Shown here in pieces: positions 1-7,669 of a DNA stretch of 23,920 nt. The translations under genes and the position numbers were made by a program. Within the stretch, counting starts at the first letter, position 1, and each line of letters starts with the position of its first letter. The notes beneath the pieces are model-generated. The model saw only the letters and a program-made list of their open reading frames with translations, was not told the DNA's origin and ran no database searches. The DNA is from Rhizaria sp. SCN 62-66 (lineage: Eukaryota; Rhizaria, unplaced): assembly GCA_001724265.1 (NCBI GenBank), contig MEDY01000424.1, forward strand, positions 1 to 23,920, written 5' to 3'.

Positions 1-2
1 CG

Positions 3-1073
3 GCGGCCGCGGCAACCGCCGCCGCCGCCGCTGCGGCCGCCGCGCCGCCCGCCCGCCCCGCGCGGCCCGCGGCGCCAGTGCCGGCGTCTGTGTCCAAGGT
101 CGGGGCTGCGTACCTAAACGGCGCGAACAGCTGTGGCCGCCTGCCAGACGGATCGCTTTGGGTCTCAACTCCCTCTGCCACCAGAGCCAGTTCGAGCTCT
201 AGTTCTGGCTCTGGCCCTGGCTCGGATGTTGTGAGCGTGCATGCGGTTATCAACCGTGTTAGTGGCAGTGATGGCGTTGTGAACCTGAGTCACCCGCAAC
301 AGGGGTACTTAGAGCGGTCTAAGTACCCTGCCGCTGCTGCCGTGGAGGAGTCTAAGGGGCGCCAGGACGCACTCGTCGACATTGTTGTTGTTGCGCCACA
401 CACCGCTGCTGCCGCTGCAGCCCTGACTAGCAGCAACAACTCGGCCGCTGGGAATAGGAGCAGTTTCGCACCCGCTTTGATGGGCGTTGGCTTTGACCTG
501 TCTAGCTTGCCCGCTCCTGCTGCGCCCGCGGGCCCTTACCCGTTGCCCCTTACATTCCACGCCCATATCGATGATGTAAGTACCACTGCCTCGGACTCGA
601 GCAACAGCGGTACGAACAGCAGCAACGGTGCTGTGATGCTGGGCAGTGAGGGTGCTGGTGCTCTCATCCGGGCGCTTGCAGCTGACACGGAGGCAACTCG
701 TTTGCTCTCTATCCGCCTCAACTCTAACAACGGCAGCACTAATAGCTCTAGTGCAAGCGCGAGCGCGAGTGCGAGCGGGAGTTCGAATGAGGCGCTTGAG
801 GGCGCGACCGTCGCCGCTGTCGCCGCCGCAATCGCGCTCGTACTGCCCGCCTCCGCGGCTGCCGCGACCGCAGCAGCCTCCGGCGCCGCGCGCGCCAGTG
901 GCGGCGTGTCCGGCCGTGGTGGCAGCGGCGCGAACAGCGCGGGTGTGAGTCTGTCGCTGGCACAGTGGGAGCAAGTTGTCGTGGCGGCGGCTCTCAAGGG
1001 CACTCTGCCGCTCACGCTGAGCATCCATGACGGGCTCAGCGAGGATTATCACTATCCAGGCAACAGTGATTAG
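3..1073 (+). CDS. Partial low-complexity Ala/Ser/Gly-rich protein, 3' end of gene
   Basis: The frame is open from base 3 with no start in the window, so the 5' end lies to the left; the GTG at 78 is only an internal valine. The product is dominated by Ala, Ser, Gly and Asn tracts. More ordered segments are seen around LPLTFHAHIDD, GALIRALAADTEATRLLSIRL and the C-terminal SLAQWEQVVVAAALKGTLPL, but I recognise no family. The frame ends at TAG (1071-1073). If that TAG were read through, the frame would continue for 14 codons (HGYDETEQQREQAQ) to TGA at 1116-1118; this matters because of the TAG codons in the neighbouring kinase gene. The gene carries three copies of the TAAGTAC-type motif, two of them as an inverted pair at 303-328. 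It converges on the kinase gene. Confidence 0.7.
   Translation, partial: AAAATAAAAAAAAAPPARPARPAAPVPASVSKVGAAYLNGANSCGRLPDGSLWVSTPSATRASSSSSSGSGPGSDVVSVHAVINRVSGSDGVVNLSHPQQGYLERSKYPAAAAVEESKGRQDALVDIVVVAPHTAAAAAALTSSNNSAAGNRSSFAPALMGVGFDLSSLPAPAAPAGPYPLPLTFHAHIDDVSTTASDSSNSGTNSSNGAVMLGSEGAGALIRALAADTEATRLLSIRLNSNNGSTNSSSASASASASGSSNEALEGATVAAVAAAIALVLPASAAAATAAASGAARASGGVSGRGGSGANSAGVSLSLAQWEQVVVAAALKGTLPLTLSIHDGLSEDYHYPGNSD
303..328. repeat. Perfect inverted pair of the TAAGTACC motif inside coding sequence
   Basis: GGGTACTTAGA (303-313) and TCTAAGTACCC (318-328) are perfect reverse complements separated by GCGG. An mRNA hairpin with an 11-bp stem and a 4-nt loop is possible. The segment is coding (GYLERSKYP). 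Confidence 0.8.
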
Positions 1074-1388
1074 CACGGATACGATGAGACGGAGCAACAA
1101 CGGGAGCAGGCGCAGTGAGGAGCTTGATTGCGAGAAATGAACGACTTTGAGCAATGGATGTGCTTGTTCGCAGCGCCATGTTGTATTGCTGAATAACTTG
1201 TGTGTTTTTGTTGTGTCAAACTGATTTGTGTGTTCGATTTTGGGCCGCTCATTGAATACATACTTTTTCCTCTTCTTTGGTCAGCTTAATGTACGTACGT
1301 CGTAGTTTAAAATAACACACACTACGACGTACATTTTTCGTGTTTTTTTTTTTCCTGTTTTTTTTTTCTTCTTTTTCTCACCTTCGAT
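1074..1388. other. Spacer between convergent genes 1 and 2
   Basis: It holds the possible 14-codon read-through extension of the left gene (to 1118), a long inverted repeat (1291-1332) and then T-rich runs (about 1334-1379). Both flanking genes end here, so it should contain both 3' ends. I see no exact AATAAA on either strand and no further gene. Confidence 0.6.
1291..1332. repeat. Inverted repeat followed by T-tract, between convergent genes
   Basis: GTACGTCGTAGT (1295-1306) and ACTACGACGTAC (1321-1332) are perfect reverse complements around a 14-nt AT-rich loop. The left arm carries one extra ACGT unit. Runs of T follow immediately on the + strand. It could form a 3'-end RNA hairpin for either gene; this role is inferred from position only. 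Confidence 0.75.
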
Positions 1389-4175
1389 TTACAGCAGTCG
1401 GGTAAATGAAATGCACGAATATGTGCTGCACGTTTTGAGCTTAATGCCCCACTCTAGACACCGCAGCACATCAGCGTTGAACGGATTCGCACTGTTATCC
1501 TGCGTTGTAGCCTCTGTGCCCGGCACGCACGATAGCACGTGGCCGACTGGCACAGCGCCGCGCAGCAGACCCACTGGGCACGGTTTGACAGCGATAAACC
1601 ACGGCGTGTCGCGTCCGTGGCCACTGTACCTGTCGAGAGGAACAGTGCAGCGCGGGTACATCAGCACCGTTCCAACGGGGTATGCCGCATTAGAGCCCGC
1701 GGGGGGCGCAGCGTACTCACCATACACGATGTCAGAGTTAGGCAATTGAAGCGTTTGCGCACACGGAGTACCTTGGCAATGTTTGTACATTGCGACGTAA
1801 GGGAGCGACGCCGCGGTTTGACCTGAAGGCACAAAGCACTGGTGCATCAGTTGTCCCAAGTTGGCGGTCGCAGCGGCGGTCCGGAAGTGCGCGGCGTTGG
1901 CTGGGTACCTTTTGTCATTAAGCCGAATCACCATGGAGTATTGCACACGAGTCTGCTTGGAGATATCGTAAAACCCTGCAGACATCACCACGTCCGATGT
2001 CGGAGTCCCTTTCCACTTGGCTACCTTCTTAACCGTGTTCGTCAACACACGATTACATGCACGGTTTTGCATTGCCCACAGCACCACCGGCAGCGGCGGC
2101 GCGCCTGCGCTTGGGACAGGAGCTGGACACAACTCGAACTTGTCGTTACTATTGTTATAAGCAAGACGGCGCGGGTAGCCGCTCTCTTCCAGCACGCGCG
2201 CGATGTGAGCGTTGAACTCATCCTCCCAGTTTGCAGACTGGAGTACGGTCTGCCAGCGCGCCTCTGCAAACGCGACAGGATCCGTGAGGGGCTGAGGCAC
2301 CGGCGATGGCAAGCCGTGCAGTGACAACTGTGCGTACTCACTGGACGGGAGCTGGTCATACGGTGGTGGGGGCGGGATCGACGTGCCACGGTCAACGAGA
2401 GCAGCAACGTCATTTGAATCTGGCGTCTGAGACCGCGGTGGCGGCGGTAGCGGTACGCTGGGGCGAGGCGTTGTGGGCGGGATCGGCGTCGGCCGTGGCG
2501 TCACAGGCAAAGGCGGCGCAAGCTGGGTTGCCGACTTATTGATCATGGAGTTCATAAGCCCGCGCACGCTGGCCTCGTCGCTCTCCATGTCTTCAAGTCG
2601 CTCCACGACCTCTTTGGCAGTGGGACGCTCGTGCCTGTTGGCTGTCCAGCAGTCAGCAATGAGCTTGAGCATCGCCGACGACGGCCCCGTGCCATCCGCA
2701 AGTTCGGGGTAGACGGCGCCGTTGTAATCGCACAGGTCAACCGAGGGACGATGCCCGCTGATAACCGCGGCCGTGATCTTGTCTTGAGGCAGGTGCGCGA
2801 AAGGTGGCACGCCGAATGCGATGTGATAAAGCGTTAAACCCAGTGCGTACACCTCGGTCTTGCTGTTAGGACGTGCGCGGCCCTCCAACAGCTCCGGCGC
2901 TAACAGGGTGGGCGTACTCGTTGCGTCAGCTATGCCAGTGCAGGAAGGGTGTATCAAATGGAAAGCAGCAACGCGTGATTGATCATACGAGTGAGTGTCT
3001 ACGTTAATTATGAACAAATATCTAACGACAAAAATACTTTAGATCGAGTTAATGGCGCAATATTCGTTTGTACAACGTACCGGCAACGTTAGCACTAACT
3101 GCAATGGTCTTGCTGTGCTGCATATCACGCAGACGTGAGTTGCCAAAGTCGGAAATCTTGACAACGGCGGTGGAACCCTTGACGGCCCAAAGGTAGTTCT
3201 GAGGCTTGATGTCGCCATGCACAATTCCGTTCACTGTAAGGAACTCGACAGCGTGACTTACCTGCTTCGCTAGCCACACGCGACCAGCAGTAGGCAACGT
3301 GCGATAGCCAGCATGACTCAGAACATTGCTGAGAGAACCCTCGTAGAGGTCCATCACGATGACTAGGTTACCGACTTTGCCCAGACTGTTGCTGCCGGCG
3401 CTGGGAGTGACAGTAAGGCCACGGCAGCGCGCGACGTAGGACGAACTCATCGAGTAGTGCATTTTAAGCTCGTTCATTGCCACTTTGTCTTGCTGCAGCA
3501 TGTCAACGCCGACGTCGAGCACCTTGAGTGCAACCGCGAGAGTGGCGCCATCAGCCCGTGTGTATTGCGCGCTGTAAATGCTCGCGAAACCACCGCGGCC
3601 AATCCGAACTACGTTGCAAAAGTTTGCGTATGGCAACGTTGGGATATGCGGAGGTGGCGCTGCCGCTGCGAGAGGCGAGTTACGCGGTGCAGGCATCACG
3701 TGATTGCCCAAGCTTGTTATCAACGATAACATGATGGTCTCCTTGATGTCGGAGAGGCGCTTGCGAAGTTCCTCGCAATCATCCTTGATTGTCCCTGCAC
3801 AAAAGATCTGAAGGGCAATGTTCTTGCCAGCTACTTTGGAAATATAAGCTGAGCAGTCCTAAAGCACGGCCAACAATGCCTTCAAGGCATCTATGTTGTC
3901 CTCTGCGAGTGCCGCCGTCATCTTTTTGACGACACCTGAAACAACAGCAAATAGATTAGCATCAAAGGCGGACACGTTGTGAAAGGTGGGAAATATTTAA
4001 TTGACATGTTTTCCGGAAACAAAACTTTGCTCACCATGTGATATACGCAGAACGTACCCATACAGATCTTGACGTCCGTTTGCAGAGACTTAATCTAATC
4101 AGCGTTGCTCTTATGGGTTTGAACGGTGACATACACAGCTAATGCGGCATCTAACACCAAACCAAGAAGGTCCAT
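1389..4175 (-). CDS. MLKL-like helical bundle plus TKL-type protein kinase with novel C-terminal domain
   Basis: Three exons read on the minus strand: 4175-4058, 3935-3081 and 2929-1389. Both introns are phase 1 with GTACGT donors. The product is 837 codons. Residues 1-107 match the mixed-lineage kinase-like N-terminal four-helix bundle (start MDLLGLVLDAALAVYV, later IKDDCEELRKRLSDIKETI). The kinase domain spans about 145-437: G-loop IGRGGF 151-156, Lys177, probable helix-C Glu195, HGDIKPQN (catalytic Asp281, Asn286), DFG 302-304, APE 335-337 and a late Arg426. A catalytically competent Ser/Thr kinase is therefore expected, unlike vertebrate MLKL, which is a pseudokinase. A Pro-rich linker (463-540) leads to a C-terminal domain (557-820) shared with the gene at 20840-23482. 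Two in-frame TAG codons fall at codons 27 and 65. Either the gene is nonsense-damaged or UAG is sense here; translation from Met108 would give the kinase without the bundle. Start: strong context ATG 4175-4173 that fits the family N-terminus. Stop TAA. Confidence 0.8.
2930..3080 (-). other. Intron 2 of the kinase gene (151 nt)
   Basis: Donor GCCG|GTACGT and acceptor GGCATAG|CTGACG. It is a phase 1 intron lying between the DFG and APE motifs. Removing it joins SANVA to ADATSTPTLLAPELL, the expected activation segment; without splicing the frame stops soon after the donor. Confidence 0.85.
3859..3861 (-). other. In-frame TAG, codon 65 of the kinase gene
   Basis: Reads LKALLAVL-TAG-DCSAYISK. 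Coding-quality sequence continues on both sides in one frame, and in this family the position is usually a polar residue such as Gln, Glu or Arg. Confidence 0.8.
3936..4057 (-). other. Intron 1 of the kinase gene (122 nt)
   Basis: Donor ATGG|GTACGTTC, acceptor TGTTGTTTCAG|GTGTC, with a branch-like TGCTAAT about 20 nt before the acceptor. Phase 1. Splicing joins the first helix of the bundle to VVKKMTAALAEDNIDALKAL in the frame of the kinase domain, which supports the model although both exons contain a TAG. Confidence 0.8.
4095..4097 (-). other. In-frame TAG, codon 27 of the kinase gene
   Basis: Reads HKSNAD-TAG-IKSLQTDV. From memory of the family pattern NKEQCKRL, this codon aligns with a Gln. 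The reading frame is intact on both sides. Confidence 0.8.
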
Positions 4176-4180
4176 GTTGG

Positions 4181-4188
4181 TTATATAA
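4181..4188 (-). promoter_or_regulatory. TATA-like palindrome next to the kinase start
   Basis: TTATATAA lies only 5 bp upstream of the kinase ATG. If it acts as a TATA box, transcripts would begin inside exon 1 and skip the first ATG; if it is chance, the true promoter is further up. It is its own reverse complement, so it has no direction. Confidence 0.35.
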
Positions 4189-4346
4189 GTCACGCCAAAA
4201 GGCAGCACAATTGCTCTGGTTCACAATGCTCTGGAAACAAAACAAAATCCAAAAGAAGATCACTGACCAGGTGACCACGGTGACCGTGACTGTGAGCGGT
4301 CAGCCAAGTTAGGAAGGGTGACTGTGACCATTGGTGAGCAGTTTCC

Positions 4347-4480
4347 GAGTTCTGAAACAAACCGATGGAATTGGTACCACTTTGGTGCAATTCATGATAA
4401 GCTTATCATAATAACTCAATACAAATCGACCTTTTCCACCTGGACACAAGTCCAGGTGGATCCTCTAGCTCTCACAAGCC
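4347..4480. repeat. Interspersed repeat, copy A
   Basis: It aligns along its length with 4917-5045; shared blocks include GGTGCAATTCATGA, ATAATAACTCAATACA and GACCTTTTCCACCTGGAC. This copy contains a perfect hairpin (4436-4459) of which copy B has lost about 11 nt. The element could be a small non-autonomous transposon or a segmental duplication; no terminal inverted repeats are evident. Confidence 0.75.
4436..4459. repeat. Perfect 10-bp hairpin within repeat A
   Basis: CCACCTGGAC (4436-4445) and GTCCAGGTGG (4450-4459) flank the loop ACAA. Confidence 0.85.
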
Positions 4481-4916
4481 AACCAACCACGGCGACAAGC
4501 TCGTAGAATATAACCACCCACATAAACCAACGATTTTGTACAGTACTACTAAAGACAATTGTGTACGTAATACATATTTGAAATCTGAGCAAAATAACTC
4601 TATATCTCGCTGTTGTGATAAAAACAACTCGTGGAATGTGAACGACTGGTTGGCGTGCGCGGATACAGTAGCACTGTCCTGCTAGGATGTGGCACGACCT
4701 CCACGGGCCGTGTATATAAATATACGTACGCGATTAATATCATGCAGCGTCAACGGCTAAGTCGGGCAGGGGACGTCCGGTTCGTGGTGATAAAGTGAGA
4801 CAAAATGCAGCGATGCTCCTGTCTGACCAGGCACTGTGAGCTAGTTTGTTTGTTATCACTGATGCACTAGGCGCTCCAAGCTGATGATACTCGCAGCGAA
4901 ACAAATTTGAGCTCTG

Positions 4917-5045
4917 GAACTCTTCGGAACAAATCGTTGGAGTTGGAACTACTTAGGTGCAATTCATGAGCAGCTTATAATAATAACTCAATACATCCTG
5001 ACCTTTTCCACCTGGACTGGATTCCTCTCTAACTCTAACAAGCAC
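4917..5045. repeat. Interspersed repeat, copy B
   Basis: Direct-orientation partner of 4347-4480, about 570 bp away. It differs by scattered substitutions and lacks most of the right arm of the hairpin, so the duplication is not recent. Confidence 0.75.
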
Positions 5046-5079
5046 TACAGTAGTACCACAAGAATACGTGGAAACATTG

Positions 5080-5093
<14 letters not shown>

Positions 5094-5141
<48 letters not shown>
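5094..5141. repeat. (CA)n microsatellite
   Basis: About 24 uninterrupted AC/CA dinucleotide units. Open frames through it on either strand are artefacts of the repeat. Confidence 0.95.
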
Positions 5142-5145
<4 letters not shown>

Positions 5146-5360
5146 GGAAATAAGAACAAAACAACACGAAATCATAGAAAAGTAACAGAATAACAAATAT
5201 AATCGCTAAACCTAGAACCTATATGGTGACGTGACCACACACTTACCAGGTTAAGTGTGCAGCTCTAGCTCCAAGTCATGGCTTTCAATGGGACGTTGTG
5301 CGTGTGAGCTCTACCAACTGTTCTGCCGACTCTAGCATGTTGGGTTAGTCAGCGCCCCAG

Positions 5361-5489
5361 TTACCAGCTCTGCCCGCCCACCCATCCGAATGTTCCTTGG
5401 TACGCTGCAAGGCGGAAGTGCGCGGCGTGCGCTGGGAAGCGTTCATCATCCAGTGCAATCGTCATGTTATCGTCGGTATTCGACCAGCC
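5361..5489 (-). pseudogene. Relic of the kinase-family C-terminal domain
   Basis: A 42-codon open stretch on the minus strand, bounded by stops at both ends. Its centre, LDDERFPAHAAHFRLAA, matches LNDKRYPANAAHFRTAA of the kinase gene (12 of 17 identical), and the DNA is similar there too. No start codon, splice context or rest of the domain is recognisable around it. It is most likely the debris of a third family member that once lay between the kinase and the P-loop gene; an isolated exon of an unseen gene is less likely. Confidence 0.65.
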
Positions 5490-5829
5490 TCATATACGCT
5501 CGTTAAAGAGTGCACATTGTGTATTGCACGATATACGTTTGATGTGATATGATAAACTAATGTAACATGTCGAGTCCTGTTATCCCTGTGCAACACAAGA
5601 ACAATACTCATGAATACACACCTCTAATGTGAGTACAACCGCCTAATCGTGGCCATATACTAGACATACTTAAAATATCCATGATTTTGTGAGATATAGC
5701 TCACAAATGCCGCAACTGCAGCTCCTTCAAACCGTGAAAATTCGTATTAAAGACGCCTGCAGTGGCTTCGAGTTCACAGCGCGCACTGGCGCTTTGCGGC
5801 CCAGCCGACGCCTTTGCTGACGTATCGAC

Positions 5830-7227
5830 TCACAGACGGCCGTTCTCAGCAACGTCAATGCGCTCGGCTACAACCTGCGCCCGCAGTGCCGCCCGTAGTT
5901 GCTCCACAGCACGGTGGCACGCAACCTGCGACCGCAGAGTCTGTTCTTGCTTCAGCAGTAGCAGCGCCAAGTATTCCACGGGGTCTGTGGGTCGCAATAC
6001 GTCCAGGGTCTCGAGTGCAGGCGTAAGGGCAGGAAAGATCACGCGTTCCAGGTACTCCTGGGGCGGGCACGTCGCTAAGGGGGTACTTAGATGGCCGCCC
6101 TTGGCAGAGCCGTGGCCGCCGTGTGAGCTGTTCGCAGTACTGTTGCTATTGCTTGTACTGTTCGGGTTCACAAAGTCGATTTCGCCTTGGAAACCGATGG
6201 CGGGAAGTAAAGCCGCCACGCCATCCGCAATCGTCCCGTCGTTATTAACCGCTGTCGCCACCGGTGCCAGAGGCTCCAGCTCTTGCATCGTCTTAATCAG
6301 CCGTTTCTTCACCAGCGCCAGCTTATCGTCCAGTTTGTTCGCGCCGACCAACAGGTTCAGTCCGAGCGCGGCGCCCGAGGCAACGAACGTGCTGGGCACA
6401 GACGCGGTCGGAATCGCGAGCGCGCTGGACACAGCGCTCTGGCTGCCGCCAGCGGCCGCCGAGCCAGCACCACCGGTGTTAGTGGCGGGGGTCGACGTTG
6501 ACGCGGTAGAAGCGGCGGAGTTGGCAGTGTTGACGCTAGTGGCGTTGGTTGGGGGGGTGGCGGGGGGATGGGCGGGGACGGAGGCGTTCGCTGCGGCACT
6601 GGTGGCGCTGCCACTGTCACTAGAATTGTTGTTGTTGTTGTTGTTGTTGTTGTTCGCAGCGGCGGTGCGGCGAGATGACGAGTTGCCGGGGGAACCAACG
6701 CGGCCGCTCCCAGCGCTGCCGGCGCCGCCATTTTGGGCCTGCAACGCGGCGGACGCCGTGAGCACGGCGGTCTTGGCGCGCGCCATGATAGTCTGCACCG
6801 AGGCGTTCACAAGCACAAGGTTGATTCTCGCAACTGAGGAGTAAAGTGTCTCCAAGTCGGAGATCACCATGCGGTGTTGCGGGAGCGCGATGAAGACGAC
6901 GACCTTCTTGCCGTCCTGCAGCGCCTGACCGAGCGAGGCCGGGATGGCAAAGTACACGGGGGGCTCCTTGGGCCGCGTATCGGCCCAGATGTGCGCGAAG
7001 CGACCCAGATCGCGGTGGCAAGCGAAGGCGCTCTCGGAGACTGCAACTTCGAAGCCCGGGTCAACCTCGGGCTTGGGTGTTACGGTGCCATCAGCCGCGG
7101 TGTCAACGCGCGTGGAGACAATGCGCATGAAACAAAAGGTTGAGCTCGCTTGCAGGCGCTTGAATGCCTCGAGCAAGAGCGTCTTCTTGCCAGAGAACGG
7201 GGGGCCCGTCACGATGTACAAGGACAT
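5830..7227 (-). CDS. Guanylate-kinase/PhnN-like P-loop protein with C-terminal Dpy-30 motif
   Basis: 465 residues from the ATG at 7227. The N-terminal half (about 1-175) has a P-loop GPPFSGKKT (8-16), followed by FMRIVSTRVDT, a middle segment ending in IPASLGQALQDGKKVVVFIAL, and VLVNASVQTIMARAK, the order seen in guanylate kinases and ribose bisphosphokinase PhnN. A nucleotide or sugar-phosphate kinase role is likely; the substrate is unknown. A low-complexity linker with a poly-Asn run follows. Near the C-terminus, FPALTPALETLDVLRPTDPV (within about 392-431) is a Dpy-30 motif, the docking helix used by radial-spoke proteins and by axonemal nucleotide kinases such as AK7 and NME5. An axonemal site is inferred. 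The frame is open upstream to 7287, but a clear acceptor (CCCCTTTCAG, ending at 7230) lies 2 nt before this ATG, so a 5' intron is likely and a short upstream coding exon is possible. Stop TGA; the frame stays open 42 codons beyond it. Confidence 0.8.
   Translation of the reverse strand: MSLYIVTGPPFSGKKTLLLEAFKRLQASSTFCFMRIVSTRVDTAADGTVTPKPEVDPGFEVAVSESAFACHRDLGRFAHIWADTRPKEPPVYFAIPASLGQALQDGKKVVVFIALPQHRMVISDLETLYSSVARINLVLVNASVQTIMARAKTAVLTASAALQAQNGGAGSAGSGRVGSPGNSSSRRTAAANNNNNNNNNNSSDSGSATSAAANASVPAHPPATPPTNATSVNTANSAASTASTSTPATNTGGAGSAAAGGSQSAVSSALAIPTASVPSTFVASGAALGLNLLVGANKLDDKLALVKKRLIKTMQELEPLAPVATAVNNDGTIADGVAALLPAIGFQGEIDFVNPNSTSNSNSTANSSHGGHGSAKGGHLSTPLATCPPQEYLERVIFPALTPALETLDVLRPTDPVEYLALLLLKQEQTLRSQVACHRAVEQLRAALRAQVVAERIDVAENGRL
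6073..6091 (-). repeat. 19-mer of the TAAGTACC family, copy in the P-loop gene
   Basis: On the minus strand it reads TCTAAGTACCCCCTTAGCG, identical to 10725-10743. Here it is read as CTA AGT ACC CCC TTA GCG (LSTPLA). Confidence 0.9.
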
Positions 7228-7669
7228 CTCTGAAAGGGGTTCAAGCAAGAGGTATGTAAGCGACATGTGAGCCACTATAATAGACATATATTTTCTAGAT
7301 ACAAAGTGTTGTTATATTTCAAGTGTAGCTTCAAATGACGATTAGAAGACCACGAACTATCTCGTCGAAGTCATCTCTCGAACCGTTACCCTCTGCAATG
7401 CTGCTGCTCCGCAGTCTTTAGGTTCCTAAAAATTCGACGAGGGCGCAGAAGATGATTCCGGAAAGTTCTGCGTAGAGCATGACCCTGTCCGTCACTGCAC
7501 GTATATTTACCGAAACACATGACAACGACGACTTGTGCACACCCATTGTAATATAATATTTCTTACACGCGAGCTTTGCTCTCCCCATACCCTACTCCCA
7601 CAGCACTCACTTTCGCGCTCAACCTTTCGTCTCGGCCACCCCGCGCACGTGCGTTCTCGCCTCTAACCA
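7228..7669. other. Divergent promoter region between genes 4 and 5
   Basis: It contains the probable 5' intron acceptor of the P-loop gene (intron end 7230), an AT-rich block with TAATATAATATTT near 7548-7561 that may help position transcription of the rightward gene, and a pyrimidine-rich leader from about 7570 to the ATG at 7670. A minus-strand ATG near 7520 followed by TTTCG|GTAAAT could supply a short first exon to the P-loop gene in phase, but it has no GTACG donor and is only a possibility. Confidence 0.45.

Larger units (their letters stand above)
4189..5829. other. Long gene-poor spacer
   Basis: AT-richer than the flanking genes, with no intact gene on either strand. It holds a diverged repeat pair (4347-4480 and 4917-5045), a TATATAAA at 4713-4720 with no clear gene to serve, a CA microsatellite (5094-5141) and a relic of the kinase C-terminal domain (5361-5489). 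The segment 5703-5829 is an open continuation of the next gene past its TGA. I see no tRNA or other RNA gene. Confidence 0.6.

Noticed and set aside
309-1154. 281-codon minus-strand open frame opposite gene 1
   Set aside because: Arg/Ala-rich translation typical of the complement of a GC-rich gene; no domain, and the + frame has better composition.
4713-4720. TATATAAA as promoter of a gene in the spacer
   Set aside because: No supportable coding sequence follows on either strand; probably AT-rich chance or a remnant.
4953-5141. Cys/Val-repeat open frame over the CA repeat
   Set aside because: Produced by the dinucleotide repeat itself.
4189-5760. tRNA or other structured RNA genes in the large spacer
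   Set aside because: No cloverleaf with matching A and B boxes was found by eye; the hairpins seen belong to repeats.
5762-6844. 360-codon + strand open frame across the P-loop gene
   Set aside because: It lies antisense to a gene with recognisable P-loop and Dpy-30 motifs; its Ala/Leu/Ser-rich translation is the complement of GC-rich low-complexity codons.
7228-7287. N-terminal extension of the P-loop protein from the ATG at 7287
   Set aside because: A strong acceptor (CCCCTTTCAG) lies within it just before the ATG at 7227, so this stretch is more likely intron.
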